Shown piece after piece: positions 7,156 through 16,012 of a stretch of 45,584 nucleotides of DNA (positions are counted from its first letter, which is position 1; every line of letters begins with the position of its first letter). The DNA comes from JBLHKW01 sp047618565 (GTDB taxonomy: Bacteria > Planctomycetota > UBA1135 > GCA-002686595). The DNA lies in NCBI GenBank assembly GCA_047618565.1, contig JBLHKW010000016.1:1-45584 (forward strand), in the 5' to 3' direction. The translations under genes were made by a program, and so were the position numbers. Under the pieces are notes generated by a model. The model was not told where the DNA came from. It saw nothing but the letters and a program-made list of their open reading frames with translations, and did no database searches.

Positions 7156-9681
7156 ATGAACCGCAGCACTTCCTGGGTGAGCCGTCTCGGCCCCGCGAGC
7201 CTCGGCATCCTGGTGGTCGCCTGCGCGGCACGCCCGATCAGCCTGCAGCCATCGATCGAGGGCGGCGCGTCCGCTGCACTGGCCGAGGCTCTCGATCTCT
7301 GGCGGGATCAGGACGCGGCTGAATTGAAGCGCGCGCTGGCTGCGGCGCGCGAGGCGAGCCTACTGGCGCCGGACTGGGTCGCGCCCCTGCGTTTCTTGGA
7401 CGACCGCATGCGCGAGGAGCTGCTCGGACCGAACGCTCTCGAGCAGCATCGAGATGCGCTCAGCGAGGAGCCCGAGGACGCGGTTCGTCAGTATCTGGCG
7501 GGGCGCCTCGAGGGCACCGGCGGCGAGGAGCGTTTTCGTCGGGCGGTGACGCTCGAACCGCGTCTGGCCTGGGCGCAGCATGGGCTGGCGTGGACTGCGT
7601 TTCAGGAGGGTCGTATCCGCGACGCGATCCGCGCTGGAGAGCGCGCCCTGGAGCGATCGCGCGATCCGTTCGAGCGCGCGAACTTCAGCGCGACCCTGGC
7701 GCGCTACCTGCGCGCCTCGAACGAGCACCCGATCGCGATTCGCATGCTCGAGCATTGCCTGGCGGAGCGTGCCCTTTCGCCGCGATCGCGGGTCTGGATA
7801 CAGAGCGAACTGGCGCGCACCGAACTGGGCGCGGATCAGCGCCTGATGCGCCGACGTGGGGCGCGCCGCGCCCTGGACCTGATCGCCAGCGCTGCGCTCA
7901 GTCGAGGCGAACTGGCGGGGCTGGTGGCGGCGCTGCGCTTCCCGAGGCGCTCGCTCTCGGTCAAGGCTGCGGACGTGGACCTGGCTCTGGCACAGCGCGA
8001 AACCGACGCCACGCTGGTTCAGGCGTCCACCATACTGCCCGGCTCCGTACTCGAACTCGAGCTGTGGGATCGTGACACGGCGGGCGTCGGCATCAGCGCG
8101 CGCGCCCTGCGTCTGGTGCGCATGCGCCACGGCGACGCGCGCGATGCGATCGAGCAATGGCTCGCGGAGCTGCCCGCCCAGGTGCTCGACCCGCGCGGCC
8201 TGCCCCGTGATCCAAGGTTGCTGCGCGTCGTGAATGCTGCGCACGCGCTTGGAGACGTGGGCATCGAGCGCGCCGACCGAGGAGTCGCCGCGGAACTGGG
8301 GGACGCACTCATCGGAGCTGGCTGGTTCCTGGAAGCGAGTGCTCTGGCGGCCCGCGTTCCGGGCGGGGACCTGGATCTGGCGCTGGATCTCAGCAAGCGC
8401 GCGCAGGCCGGTCGCGCGACGGTCAGCGCGGTCGGCGCTCTGCTGCGCGACCTGCCGAGCAAGCGCCCGCGTTTTCCAGCTGTCATCGACGAGCTTCCGA
8501 CGGCGGGACCGGCCGGTTCACCCAAGGAGCCCCGCATCGATAGTCTCGAGACGCTGCTCGATGCTTTGAGTGGCATCTTTCAACGTGCGCATCTGTTCCT
8601 GGGTGGGGAGCTCGACCGGGATGTGGTACGCGCTCAGCTCGCAGGGTCGCCCAGGGTGGACTACGGCTGGGTCGGCAGCGTGCTACACCCCGGTCGAGTG
8701 TTCTCGCCCCAGGATGAGCGCCTCGGTCGCGGCCAGGCCGGTCAGGTCGTGCCCGGGCTTGCGCAGGAAATGCACCGCCTGGGTCGCTTCGCGGTGGTCG
8801 GTGATGTGGCGGGAAGCGTGGCTCCGGACGGGACCGTGCTCGGGGTGGTCCTGATCGAGCGGCGCTCCGGGGAGCACTTGGGAATCCCGTGGTCGGGCAC
8901 CGTCGCCTGGTGTCAGACGGGCGACTTCAGTGGTGGCGCGTCGCGCAGCGGCGTGGCGATCGGTGGGGCTGCGTTGCACGAGGGCTACTTCGTCGATCTC
9001 GACGTGGTGCGTGGCGAGTACGAGCGCTGGCGTCGCCTGGCGCGCTACTTCAGCGAACCGGACGGTGCGCAACGAGTGAGTCGTGCACTAGCGGTGCGTG
9101 GCGTCAAGGTGGCGCGCGGCGAGACCTGGACCAGCACCGACTTGCCGTTGGGGGAATCCGACCGCATGCGGCTGGCGGTGATGGTGGACCGCGCCGAGCC
9201 GGGCAGTGTTCTGGGCGAGGTGCCCTTCGAGGACTTCGTGCGGCTCACGGCCACCCACGAGGAGGGGCATCTGTGTGACCGCACACGGCTCTACCCCGTC
9301 TCCGAGCACCTGATGAGTGTCCTGAATCTACTGTTCTCGGTCGGGTTCATGCCCGCGGGAGCGCACCGGTTGCTCGAGTACCGGGCGCAGCTCGTGGCCC
9401 TCTGTGAGTTGCCGGATCCGCGCCTGGCATGGGCCGAGATCCTGCAGGCGGCCGAGTCCGGGGACGACGTCACGCCCCATGCTGCCGCGTACACCCGCCT
9501 GCTCCGCAACCTTCTCGAGGAAGCACAGCGCGCCTGGCGCCGTGATCCGCTGGCCTGGCCCGAGCTCGATCCTGATCGCATGCTGGTGCACCAGGTCCAT
9601 CACCTGCGGCCGGAGAAACTACGTGCCCTGGCGCTCGCCGTGGCTCGCAGGCACGGCTATGAGATCCCCGACCGGCCCTGA
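7156..9681 (+). CDS. Large TPR-like lipoprotein with C-terminal HEEGH motif (putative metalloprotease-like)
   Basis: 841 residues, family not recognised. The signal peptide ends in lipobox VVAC (Cys23). Residues of about 30-300 are helical and repeat-like (AWAQHGLAWTAFQEGRIRDA, AIRAGERALERS, RANFSATLARYL), as in TPR proteins. After a middle region with few landmarks comes a beta-rich part, then TATHEEGHLCD with His701-Glu702-x-x-His705, the HExxH zinc-site pattern, followed 36 residues later by LLEYRAQLVAL with Glu741 as a possible third ligand. This arrangement resembles gluzincin proteases, but the assignment rests on short motifs. It probably acts outside the cytoplasmic membrane. It converges on the FHA-Clp gene, with the stop codons only five bases apart. 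Confidence 0.65.
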   Translation: MNRSTSWVSRLGPASLGILVVACAARPISLQPSIEGGASAALAEALDLWRDQDAAELKRALAAAREASLLAPDWVAPLRFLDDRMREELLGPNALEQHRDALSEEPEDAVRQYLAGRLEGTGGEERFRRAVTLEPRLAWAQHGLAWTAFQEGRIRDAIRAGERALERSRDPFERANFSATLARYLRASNEHPIAIRMLEHCLAERALSPRSRVWIQSELARTELGADQRLMRRRGARRALDLIASAALSRGELAGLVAALRFPRRSLSVKAADVDLALAQRETDATLVQASTILPGSVLELELWDRDTAGVGISARALRLVRMRHGDARDAIEQWLAELPAQVLDPRGLPRDPRLLRVVNAAHALGDVGIERADRGVAAELGDALIGAGWFLEASALAARVPGGDLDLALDLSKRAQAGRATVSAVGALLRDLPSKRPRFPAVIDELPTAGPAGSPKEPRIDSLETLLDALSGIFQRAHLFLGGELDRDVVRAQLAGSPRVDYGWVGSVLHPGRVFSPQDERLGRGQAGQVVPGLAQEMHRLGRFAVVGDVAGSVAPDGTVLGVVLIERRSGEHLGIPWSGTVAWCQTGDFSGGASRSGVAIGGAALHEGYFVDLDVVRGEYERWRRLARYFSEPDGAQRVSRALAVRGVKVARGETWTSTDLPLGESDRMRLAVMVDRAEPGSVLGEVPFEDFVRLTATHEEGHLCDRTRLYPVSEHLMSVLNLLFSVGFMPAGAHRLLEYRAQLVALCELPDPRLAWAEILQAAESGDDVTPHAAAYTRLLRNLLEEAQRAWRRDPLAWPELDPDRMLVHQVHHLRPEKLRALALAVARRHGYEIPDRP

Positions 9682-9686
9682 CCGCA

Positions 9687-12353
9687 TCATTGCCTGGAGG
9701 ACGGCTGGCGTTTGGCCTCGAACACCAGTTCACCCTCACGTACGTGGATGCGCATCGTGTCGTTGCCGTCCCCGTTGCGCAGGATCTCCTCCGCCAGTGG
9801 GTGGCGGATGTGGCGATCGACGATACGCCGGATCTCGCGTGCACCGAACTCGCTGGCATCTGCCAGCTTTACGAGGTGCGCGTACACCTCGTCGCCGAGC
9901 TCGAGCTGCAGGTCGCGCTCCGCCAGCGTCTCGCCAATGGCCTTCAGCGCGTGATCGACGATCTCGCGCAGGGCATCCTCATCGAGGGGCTCGAAGACGA
10001 GCACGCTATCCATGCGGTTCACCAGCTCCGGGCGCAGGATGCGCTTCAGCAGGTCGCGCGGATCCTCGCCCGACACCTTGTCGTCCGGATTGAAGCCGAG
10101 GCCGTGCTTCACCTGCGGGCTGACATTCAGGTTGGAGGTCAGGATCACGACGGATTGGGTGAAACTGGCCACCTTGCCGTTGGTGCCCGTGAGGCGCCCA
10201 TCGTCGAAGATCTGCAGAAACAGGTCCAGCACTCGCGGGTGTGCCTTCTCGATCTCGTCGAACAGCACGACGCTGTGGGGATGGGTGCGCAGGGCTGAGA
10301 TGAGGCTGCCCTCGCGCTCGTGGCCCACATAGCCGGGCGGGGCGCCGATCAGGTTGGCGACCGAGTGCTCCTGCATGTACTCCGACATGTCGATGCGCAC
10401 GAGGCGTTTCTCATCGCCGAACAGCACCTGCGCCAGGGATTTCGCGAGCCACGTCTTGCCGACCCCCGTGGGCCCGGCGAAGAAGAACACGCCGAGCGGC
10501 CGGTTGGGATCGGCCAGGCCCGCGCGCGCCGTGACGATTGTTCGAGCCACGGCCTCGACCGCGTGGTCCTGACCGATCACGAGGGCGCCGAGCTCGTCTT
10601 CGAGCGTGAGCAACTGGCGTGCGGCCTTGCCCTTCATGCGTTCCAGGGGGATCCCGGTCCAGTCCGAGACCGTCTGGACGATATCCGCCATGCGTACCGT
10701 GGGCTTCGAAGCGCCCGCGCCATCGGCGCGCGTGAAGCGTGCCAGTCGCGCGCGCGCGCAGGTCTGGTCCACGACGTCGAGCGCCTTGTCCGGCAGCCGG
10801 CGGCCGGGCACGTGCCGCACGGTCAGGTCGACCGCGGCGCGCAGCGCGTCCGGTTCTATCTGGACGTCGTGATGCGCTTCGAGCGCCATGCGCAGGCCCT
10901 CCAGGATGGCGAGCGCGTCCTCGGATGAGGGCTCCTCGACCAGTACCTTCTCGAAGCGCCGCTCGAGAGCCGGGTCGGCCTCGATGTGACGTCGGTACTC
11001 TTCCATGGTCGTGGCGCCGATGCAGCGCAGTTCGCCGCGCGCCAGTGCAGGCTTGAGGATGTTGGAGGCGTCCATCGCACCCTCCGCCGAGCCCGCTCCG
11101 ACGACCGTGTGCAGCTCGTCCAGGAACAGGATGATCTCGGGGTGCGCCTGGCACTCGGCGATGAGGTTGACGAGTCGCTCCTCGAATTCGCCCCGGAACT
11201 TGCTTCCGGCGACCATCGCCGAGAGCGAGATCTCGATCAGCGTGCGCCCCTTGAGAGGCTCGGGGCAGTCGCTCGCCACCAGTTGTTGAGCGAGGCCCTC
11301 GACGACCGCGGTCTTGCCCACTCCCGCGTCGCCCACCAGGACCGGGTTGTTCTTGCCACGGCGCAGGATGACCTGTGCCAGCAGACTGATCTCCGCGGCT
11401 CGACCGATGACCGGGGACATCCCGCCATTGCGCGCCATCTGGGTCAGGTCGCGACCGTACTTCTCGAGGACAGGTGTCGGGCTCTCCGGGGCTTCGGGGG
11501 CCTTGTCGAGGGACATCTCCATGGCGACCAGGTCGATCTGGAACGAGCGCAGCACGCGCACCGGCAAGCTGCGCGCTTCGCGCAGGATGGCGCGCAGCAG
11601 ATGTCGCGGCTCGATGGCCGTTGCGTCCTCGCTGGCCGCGATGCTGCCGGCGAGGTCGAGGGCCAGACGGCAACGTGGAGTGGGGTCCGGCCCCGTGGAC
11701 GCGGGCAAGGGTCGGCGTGGCGTGGCGTACTCGCGCAGCTGGCGTCCGATCTCGGCCACCTCGAGGCTCGAGCGCTCGGAGATCAGTTCGGGCTCCTCTT
11801 CGAGCAGCCCGAGGAACAGGTGCTCCACTCCGAGGTAGGGGCACTTCGTGATCAGACTCGCTCGCCCGGCGGAAGCCAGGACGGATTCGGAGTTCGCCGC
11901 CAGCGGCAGGTGTGTCGCCGCTTCGGCGCCGTAACGAACCGAGGTGGTCAGGGTCGGCAGGAACTCCACATGGGTGGCGCCGACCTGGAACCGGATGCCG
12001 GGGCCAATCAGGGTTCGGTTGCCGATCGGGCGGTCGCCGAGGTAGGTGCCGTTGCGGCTCGAAAGATCCTGAAGCCAGTAATGCTGATCCTCGCGCACAA
12101 TACGGGCATGCTCGGTGGAGACCGTAGCATCACCCGCTACCGCGAGATCGTTGAATGCAGCGCGACCGATCGTGATCTGATCCGCCTCGCTCTTGCCGCG
12201 CGCCCCATCCTGGGGACCGCCCATGATCTCCAACTGGAGCCGTCGCGGGGGCAGCAACGGGCGCGGCGGAGTGGCGTCCGGCTTGGGGAAAGAAAAGGTC
12301 GCGGTGAGGGCGACATCGTCCACTTCGCTGGCTCGCGGCTCGGGGCTTTGCAT
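9687..12353 (-). CDS. FHA domain fused to Clp-type double AAA+ unfoldase
   Basis: 888 residues. Residues of about 38-133 form an FHA domain (ITIGR, STEHARI, LQDLSSRNGTYLGD), a phosphothreonine-binding fold. Residues of about 150-280 resemble a Clp N-domain (GVEHLFLGLLEEE, PRHLLRAILREA). AAA1 has Walker A GDAGVGKT (341-348), the pore loop GSKFRGEF and Walker B IILFLDEL. AAA2 has GPTGVGKT (627-634), APPGYVGHEREG and VVLFDEIEKAHP. The linker between the two AAA modules is short, so the long ClpB/ClpV coiled-coil middle domain is missing. A KHGLGFNPDD loop (LGF at 752-754) sits where ClpA/ClpC carry the ClpP-docking tripeptide. A ClpP-partner unfoldase steered by phosphorylated proteins is a fair inference. 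It is the last gene of the minus-strand run, 40 bases after the aminotransferase. Confidence 0.9.
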   Translation of the reverse strand: MQSPEPRASEVDDVALTATFSFPKPDATPPRPLLPPRRLQLEIMGGPQDGARGKSEADQITIGRAAFNDLAVAGDATVSTEHARIVREDQHYWLQDLSSRNGTYLGDRPIGNRTLIGPGIRFQVGATHVEFLPTLTTSVRYGAEAATHLPLAANSESVLASAGRASLITKCPYLGVEHLFLGLLEEEPELISERSSLEVAEIGRQLREYATPRRPLPASTGPDPTPRCRLALDLAGSIAASEDATAIEPRHLLRAILREARSLPVRVLRSFQIDLVAMEMSLDKAPEAPESPTPVLEKYGRDLTQMARNGGMSPVIGRAAEISLLAQVILRRGKNNPVLVGDAGVGKTAVVEGLAQQLVASDCPEPLKGRTLIEISLSAMVAGSKFRGEFEERLVNLIAECQAHPEIILFLDELHTVVGAGSAEGAMDASNILKPALARGELRCIGATTMEEYRRHIEADPALERRFEKVLVEEPSSEDALAILEGLRMALEAHHDVQIEPDALRAAVDLTVRHVPGRRLPDKALDVVDQTCARARLARFTRADGAGASKPTVRMADIVQTVSDWTGIPLERMKGKAARQLLTLEDELGALVIGQDHAVEAVARTIVTARAGLADPNRPLGVFFFAGPTGVGKTWLAKSLAQVLFGDEKRLVRIDMSEYMQEHSVANLIGAPPGYVGHEREGSLISALRTHPHSVVLFDEIEKAHPRVLDLFLQIFDDGRLTGTNGKVASFTQSVVILTSNLNVSPQVKHGLGFNPDDKVSGEDPRDLLKRILRPELVNRMDSVLVFEPLDEDALREIVDHALKAIGETLAERDLQLELGDEVYAHLVKLADASEFGAREIRRIVDRHIRHPLAEEILRNGDGNDTMRIHVREGELVFEAKRQPSSRQ

Positions 12354-12393
12354 GGGGTTCTCCGGTGGGCAATCCTAACAGACTGGCAGTTGC

Positions 12394-13509
12394 TCAGGTG
12401 GGCAGGCCAGCGAGCACCTCGTCCGCGGCGGTCAGCAGCTCATTCAGGCCATCCTCGGTGTGATCGCCCATGTGCCCGATGCGAAAGGTCTTGCCCTTGA
12501 GCGCCCCGTAGCCATTGCTGATCTCGAACCCGCGGCCCTTCAGGCCCTGGACCAGGGCGCTCACGTCGAGCTCTCCCGCCTGGATACAGGAGACGGTCGG
12601 GGAGCCGAAGCCAGGCTCGGGCAGCAGGCTCAGGCCGTGGCCGCGCGCCCATTCGACGGTGCGCTGCTGCATGCGCGCGTGCTTGTCGAAGCGAGCACGC
12701 CAGGCTTCAGCACCGGGCGCGGCCCCGTGGCCCGCGGGCAGGGTCACGCCGGCACCGATGTCTTCGAGCTGCCGTGCGAGCGCGTAGTAGAGCGGGATGC
12801 AGGGCGTGGCGGGCGTCTTGCGTGCTACGTGCCCTTCGATGAAGACCACGGGGTCCAGGTAGTAGCCGCGGTTCGGCTGTGCGCGGGCGCTCTCCATGAA
12901 ACGCTCCGAGGCGCAGCACACGGCCACGCCCGGCGGCAGCGCGAAGGCTTTCTGGACGCCAGCGAACGCGAAGTCGAGCCGCTGCGTGTCAAAGTCCACC
13001 GGACCGCCCGCGATGTAGCTCACCAGATCGGCCAGCAGCGCCACATGGTCGTGCTTCGCGAGCACGCGCGCCATGTCCGCGAGGGGCGTCAGGGTGCCGG
13101 TGGAGGTCTCGCTCGATACGAACGTGACCGCGTCCACAGGTCCGGCCTGGAGCTGCCTTGCCAGGGCGGTGCAGTCGGCCGGCTGGCCCCAGGCTGACTC
13201 GATCACGGTCACCTGTTTCCCGAGCGACCCCGCGATCTGCGACCAGCGCTTCGAGAAGGCCCCGTTGACCATGCAGATGACGTGCTCGCCGACACCGCGC
13301 AGGCCAGCCTCCATCATGGCGGTCGCACTGGCTGAGTGCACGGCGACGCTCGCGGTCGAGTCGGGAGCGAGGCCGAATGCCAGCCGCAGCCCCGGATCGA
13401 GGCGCTCGATGGTCTCGACCATCTTCGGGCTGCGGTGGCCGATCATGGGCCGGGCGCACTCGGCGAGTAGTTCGGGGCGGACTTCGGTGGGGCCGGGGAT
13501 CCAGAGCAT
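12394..13509 (-). CDS. Class V PLP aminotransferase, probable phosphoserine aminotransferase role
   Basis: 371 residues from the ATG at 13509, which gives the family's typical opening MLWIPGPTEVRPELL; the frame is open further upstream but overlaps serB and looks non-coding. The fold is that of alanine-glyoxylate/serine-pyruvate aminotransferases. VSSETSTGTL binds phosphate, Asp161 in LLADLVSYIAGG contacts the PLP ring, and Lys187 in AGVQKAFALPPG is the Schiff-base lysine. The gene follows serA and serB on the same strand, 26 bases after serB, with no classical serC in the window. Conversion of phosphohydroxypyruvate to phosphoserine is therefore the likely role (inference from context). Serine-glyoxylate or alanine-glyoxylate transamination remain alternatives. 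Confidence 0.88.
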   Translation of the reverse strand: MLWIPGPTEVRPELLAECARPMIGHRSPKMVETIERLDPGLRLAFGLAPDSTASVAVHSASATAMMEAGLRGVGEHVICMVNGAFSKRWSQIAGSLGKQVTVIESAWGQPADCTALARQLQAGPVDAVTFVSSETSTGTLTPLADMARVLAKHDHVALLADLVSYIAGGPVDFDTQRLDFAFAGVQKAFALPPGVAVCCASERFMESARAQPNRGYYLDPVVFIEGHVARKTPATPCIPLYYALARQLEDIGAGVTLPAGHGAAPGAEAWRARFDKHARMQQRTVEWARGHGLSLLPEPGFGSPTVSCIQAGELDVSALVQGLKGRGFEISNGYGALKGKTFRIGHMGDHTEDGLNELLTAADEVLAGLPT

Positions 13510-13535
13510 GCTGCGCGACGGCCAGGCCGTCTTCC

Positions 13536-14303
13536 TCAGGGAGTTGGGGGTAAGGCTCGCACGGCGAGTGCGAGTGGGCGGTGGGTCGTCGAGCGTTCGA
13601 GCTGGCCGATTTCGTCCTCGGACAGGAGCAGCGGCGCCAGCGCAGCAAAGTCCGGAGTGCTGCAGCGAGCGTCGGCAGCATCCATGATTGCGGGCCGCTG
13701 CACGACACCTCCAAACCCAATGAAACGCGCGCACGCGGGCGCCGCCTCCAGGTCCGTGGCTCCGTCGCCGACCAGGGCCAGCGCTTCGCCGGGCGTGGCG
13801 AGACGTTCCAGGATCTCGAGTTTTCCGCCGGCTCGTGCGGCGGCGGCGTTTTCGTCGAAGCCGGCGTAGTTGCCCTGTGGATCGAAGCGGATGCCGACCG
13901 CGTGGATGTTGCTGTCAGCCACACCCAGCTGCGTGCCCATCTCGCGCACGGGCGGGAGCAGTCCGCCCGAGACGATGCAGACGCGCTTCTTCAGGTGGAT
14001 CAATGCTGCCACGAGTTCACGGACGTTGGGGAGCAGGGTGTCCAGGTAGCGTTGACCGAGCTGCGCGACCTGGATGGCCGTCGGCTGGATGGCATCCAGC
14101 CGGGCGCCGTACACGGCCTCGATCGGCAGCTCACCGCTCATGGCGCGGTCGGTCAGGGCGCGCACTTCGGCTTCGTGCCCGACGGCCAGGTCCTCGATGC
14201 CCTCGATGCTCGACAGGGTCGAATCGCAGTCGAAGATGACGGTCGTGTAGGGCGGCCCGGCCTTCACGTCAGGGCTGCCCGCGGGGTGCGGGGCAGAGCT
14301 CAT
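13536..14303 (-). CDS. serB: Phosphoserine phosphatase (HAD family)
   Basis: 255 residues. HAD motif I is VIFDCDSTLSSIEGIEDLA (nucleophile Asp25, acid Asp27); the SIEGIEDLA continuation is typical of this SerB-like group. Motif II is CIVSGGLLPPV and the metal-binding motif is VGDGATDLEAA. It hydrolyses phosphoserine to serine, the last step of the pathway started by SerA. The start overlaps the serA stop by four bases, so the two are translationally coupled, and the aminotransferase follows. About 20 residues before motif I are Pro/Gly-rich and probably unstructured. There is no ACT domain of the kind found in longer SerB proteins. Confidence 0.92.
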   Translation of the reverse strand: MSSAPHPAGSPDVKAGPPYTTVIFDCDSTLSSIEGIEDLAVGHEAEVRALTDRAMSGELPIEAVYGARLDAIQPTAIQVAQLGQRYLDTLLPNVRELVAALIHLKKRVCIVSGGLLPPVREMGTQLGVADSNIHAVGIRFDPQGNYAGFDENAAAARAGGKLEILERLATPGEALALVGDGATDLEAAPACARFIGFGGVVQRPAIMDAADARCSTPDFAALAPLLLSEDEIGQLERSTTHRPLALAVRALPPTP

Positions 14304-15940
14304 CCGAGCCGAATCCGTCGCACGTGCTGGATGCCGTCCACGGCGCTGACCTGATCGACGACGTCGTCACCCGGATCCTCGTAGAGGGTCAGGAAGGCAG
14401 AAGCCAGTCCGTCGGCAGACTGCTGCGCGGGGCCCAGCTCTGCGCGCCGGATGTTGATATTCGCCTGTCCCAGAATCGTGCCGATGGCGCCCAGTACTCC
14501 GGGCCGATCGTTGTGCTTGGTGATCAGCATGACGCCCTCGGGAGCCAGGTCCACGTGTGTCTCGTCGATGCGCACGAAACGCGGCTGCTCGCCGAAGACC
14601 GTTCCCGTGACCACGTGGCTCTCGCCGCCCGCCTTGGTCGAGACGCGCGCCTTCAGCTGGCTCGGGAAGAAGGGCGACTCTTCCTCGGCGCTGGTCAGGA
14701 TGCGGATTCCGCGCTCCTTGGCCAGCCCGGGTGCGTTCACGAAGTTCACGCCGCCCTCGAGACCCTGGCCCAGGACCGCCACAAGGAAGGTCAAGGCAAG
14801 ATAGCCGTCGTCCTCCTTTTGCACTTCGCCCGATACGGTGAACTCGATCTTGCGGATCGGGTCGAGCGTACGCTGAGCCAGGTAGCGCCCCATCTTCTCG
14901 GCGAGCAGGATGTAGTGTCGCAGGGACTTCAGCGTGCGGTCCGAGACCGCCGGAGCGTTGATGGCGTTGTGCGCCACGCCCTGCAGGAAGTAGGTGCTGA
15001 TCTGCTCGGCGATGCCGACGGCGACATTCTCCTGGGCCTCGAGTGAGGAGGCGCCCAGGTGCGGGGTCAGGATCACGTCCTCGCGGCCGAGCAGCGGATT
15101 GTCCGGCGCCGGTGGCTCCTGGGCCAGGACGTCGAGGGCTGCACCGGCCAGGTGGCCGGACTCCAGCGCCTCGGCCAGGGCGACCTCGTCGACCAGGCCG
15201 CCGCGAGCTGCGTTGATCAGGCGCGCGCCAGGCTTCATCAAGGCCAGCCGCTCGCGCGATATCAGGTTGCGCGTGTCGTCCGTGATCGGTACGTGCAGGG
15301 TGACGAAGTCGGACCGCGCGAGCAGGTCCTCGAGCGAGGTCAGGATGACGCCGTCGATGGGGGAGCTTGCGCCGGTCTTCGAGAGGAACGGATCACTCGC
15401 GATCACGTTCATCGATAGTCCGAGGGCGCGCGTCGCGACCACGCGGCCGATGCGGCCGAGCCCGATCACGCCCAGGGTCTTGCCCGTGAGCTCCGTGCCC
15501 ATCAGGGCCTTCTTTTTCCAGTTGCCGGTTCGCGTCTGGCGGTCCGCGCGCGGGATGTGGCGCGCGATGGAGGTCAGCAGCGCGATCGCGAGCTCTCCGG
15601 TGGTGGTCGTGTTGCCCGTCGGCGTGTTCATCACCACCACGCCGCGCACCGTGGCCGCGTCGCAGTCGACGTTGTCCACGCCGACGCCCGCACGGCCGAC
15701 GACGGCCAGGCTGTCCGCCGCTGCGAGGACGCGTGCCGTGATCTTGGTGGCGGAGCGCACGACCAGGGCATGCGCGCCGGGCACCGTGGCGACCAGTTCG
15801 TCCTCGCTCATGCCGAGCCGCAGCTCAGGTTCGTAGCCAGCCTGCCGGAAGCACTCGAGTGCCTTCTCGTGCAGGTCGTCGCAGATCAGGATTCGGGTCT
15901 GGTTAGGGGGCGGGAACACCGGGATGCCTTCTGGGTGCAT
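14300..15940 (-). CDS. serA: D-3-phosphoglycerate dehydrogenase
   Basis: 546 residues, the long form. The substrate domain begins at ILICDDLHEKALECF. The NAD-binding domain has TLGVIGLGRIGRVVATRALG, the segment NAARGGLVDEVALAEAL, and the catalytic histidine in ILTPHLGASSLEAQ. An intervening ASB-like domain and a C-terminal ACT domain (LITKHNDRPGVLGAIGTILG) follow, the latter usually a site for serine feedback. It oxidises 3-phosphoglycerate to phosphohydroxypyruvate. The ATG at 15940 adds a short leader; the dehydrogenase fold itself starts about residue 16. It heads the serA-serB-aminotransferase unit, 72 bases after ruvA. Confidence 0.96.
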   Translation of the reverse strand: MHPEGIPVFPPPNQTRILICDDLHEKALECFRQAGYEPELRLGMSEDELVATVPGAHALVVRSATKITARVLAAADSLAVVGRAGVGVDNVDCDAATVRGVVVMNTPTGNTTTTGELAIALLTSIARHIPRADRQTRTGNWKKKALMGTELTGKTLGVIGLGRIGRVVATRALGLSMNVIASDPFLSKTGASSPIDGVILTSLEDLLARSDFVTLHVPITDDTRNLISRERLALMKPGARLINAARGGLVDEVALAEALESGHLAGAALDVLAQEPPAPDNPLLGREDVILTPHLGASSLEAQENVAVGIAEQISTYFLQGVAHNAINAPAVSDRTLKSLRHYILLAEKMGRYLAQRTLDPIRKIEFTVSGEVQKEDDGYLALTFLVAVLGQGLEGGVNFVNAPGLAKERGIRILTSAEEESPFFPSQLKARVSTKAGGESHVVTGTVFGEQPRFVRIDETHVDLAPEGVMLITKHNDRPGVLGAIGTILGQANINIRRAELGPAQQSADGLASAFLTLYEDPGDDVVDQVSAVDGIQHVRRIRLG

Positions 15941-16012
15941 TGTTGAGGGGGCGCGCCCGGACCAGCGCGTCCGGGTCGAGAGAGAGAGTGCGGCGTGGGG
16001 CGCAGGCGCGGA

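Noticed and set aside
9687..12353. FHA-Clp protein as part of a type VI secretion system (Fha plus ClpV)
   Set aside because: No other T6SS component is present, and the ATPase lacks the long middle domain of ClpB/ClpV and has an LGF loop instead.
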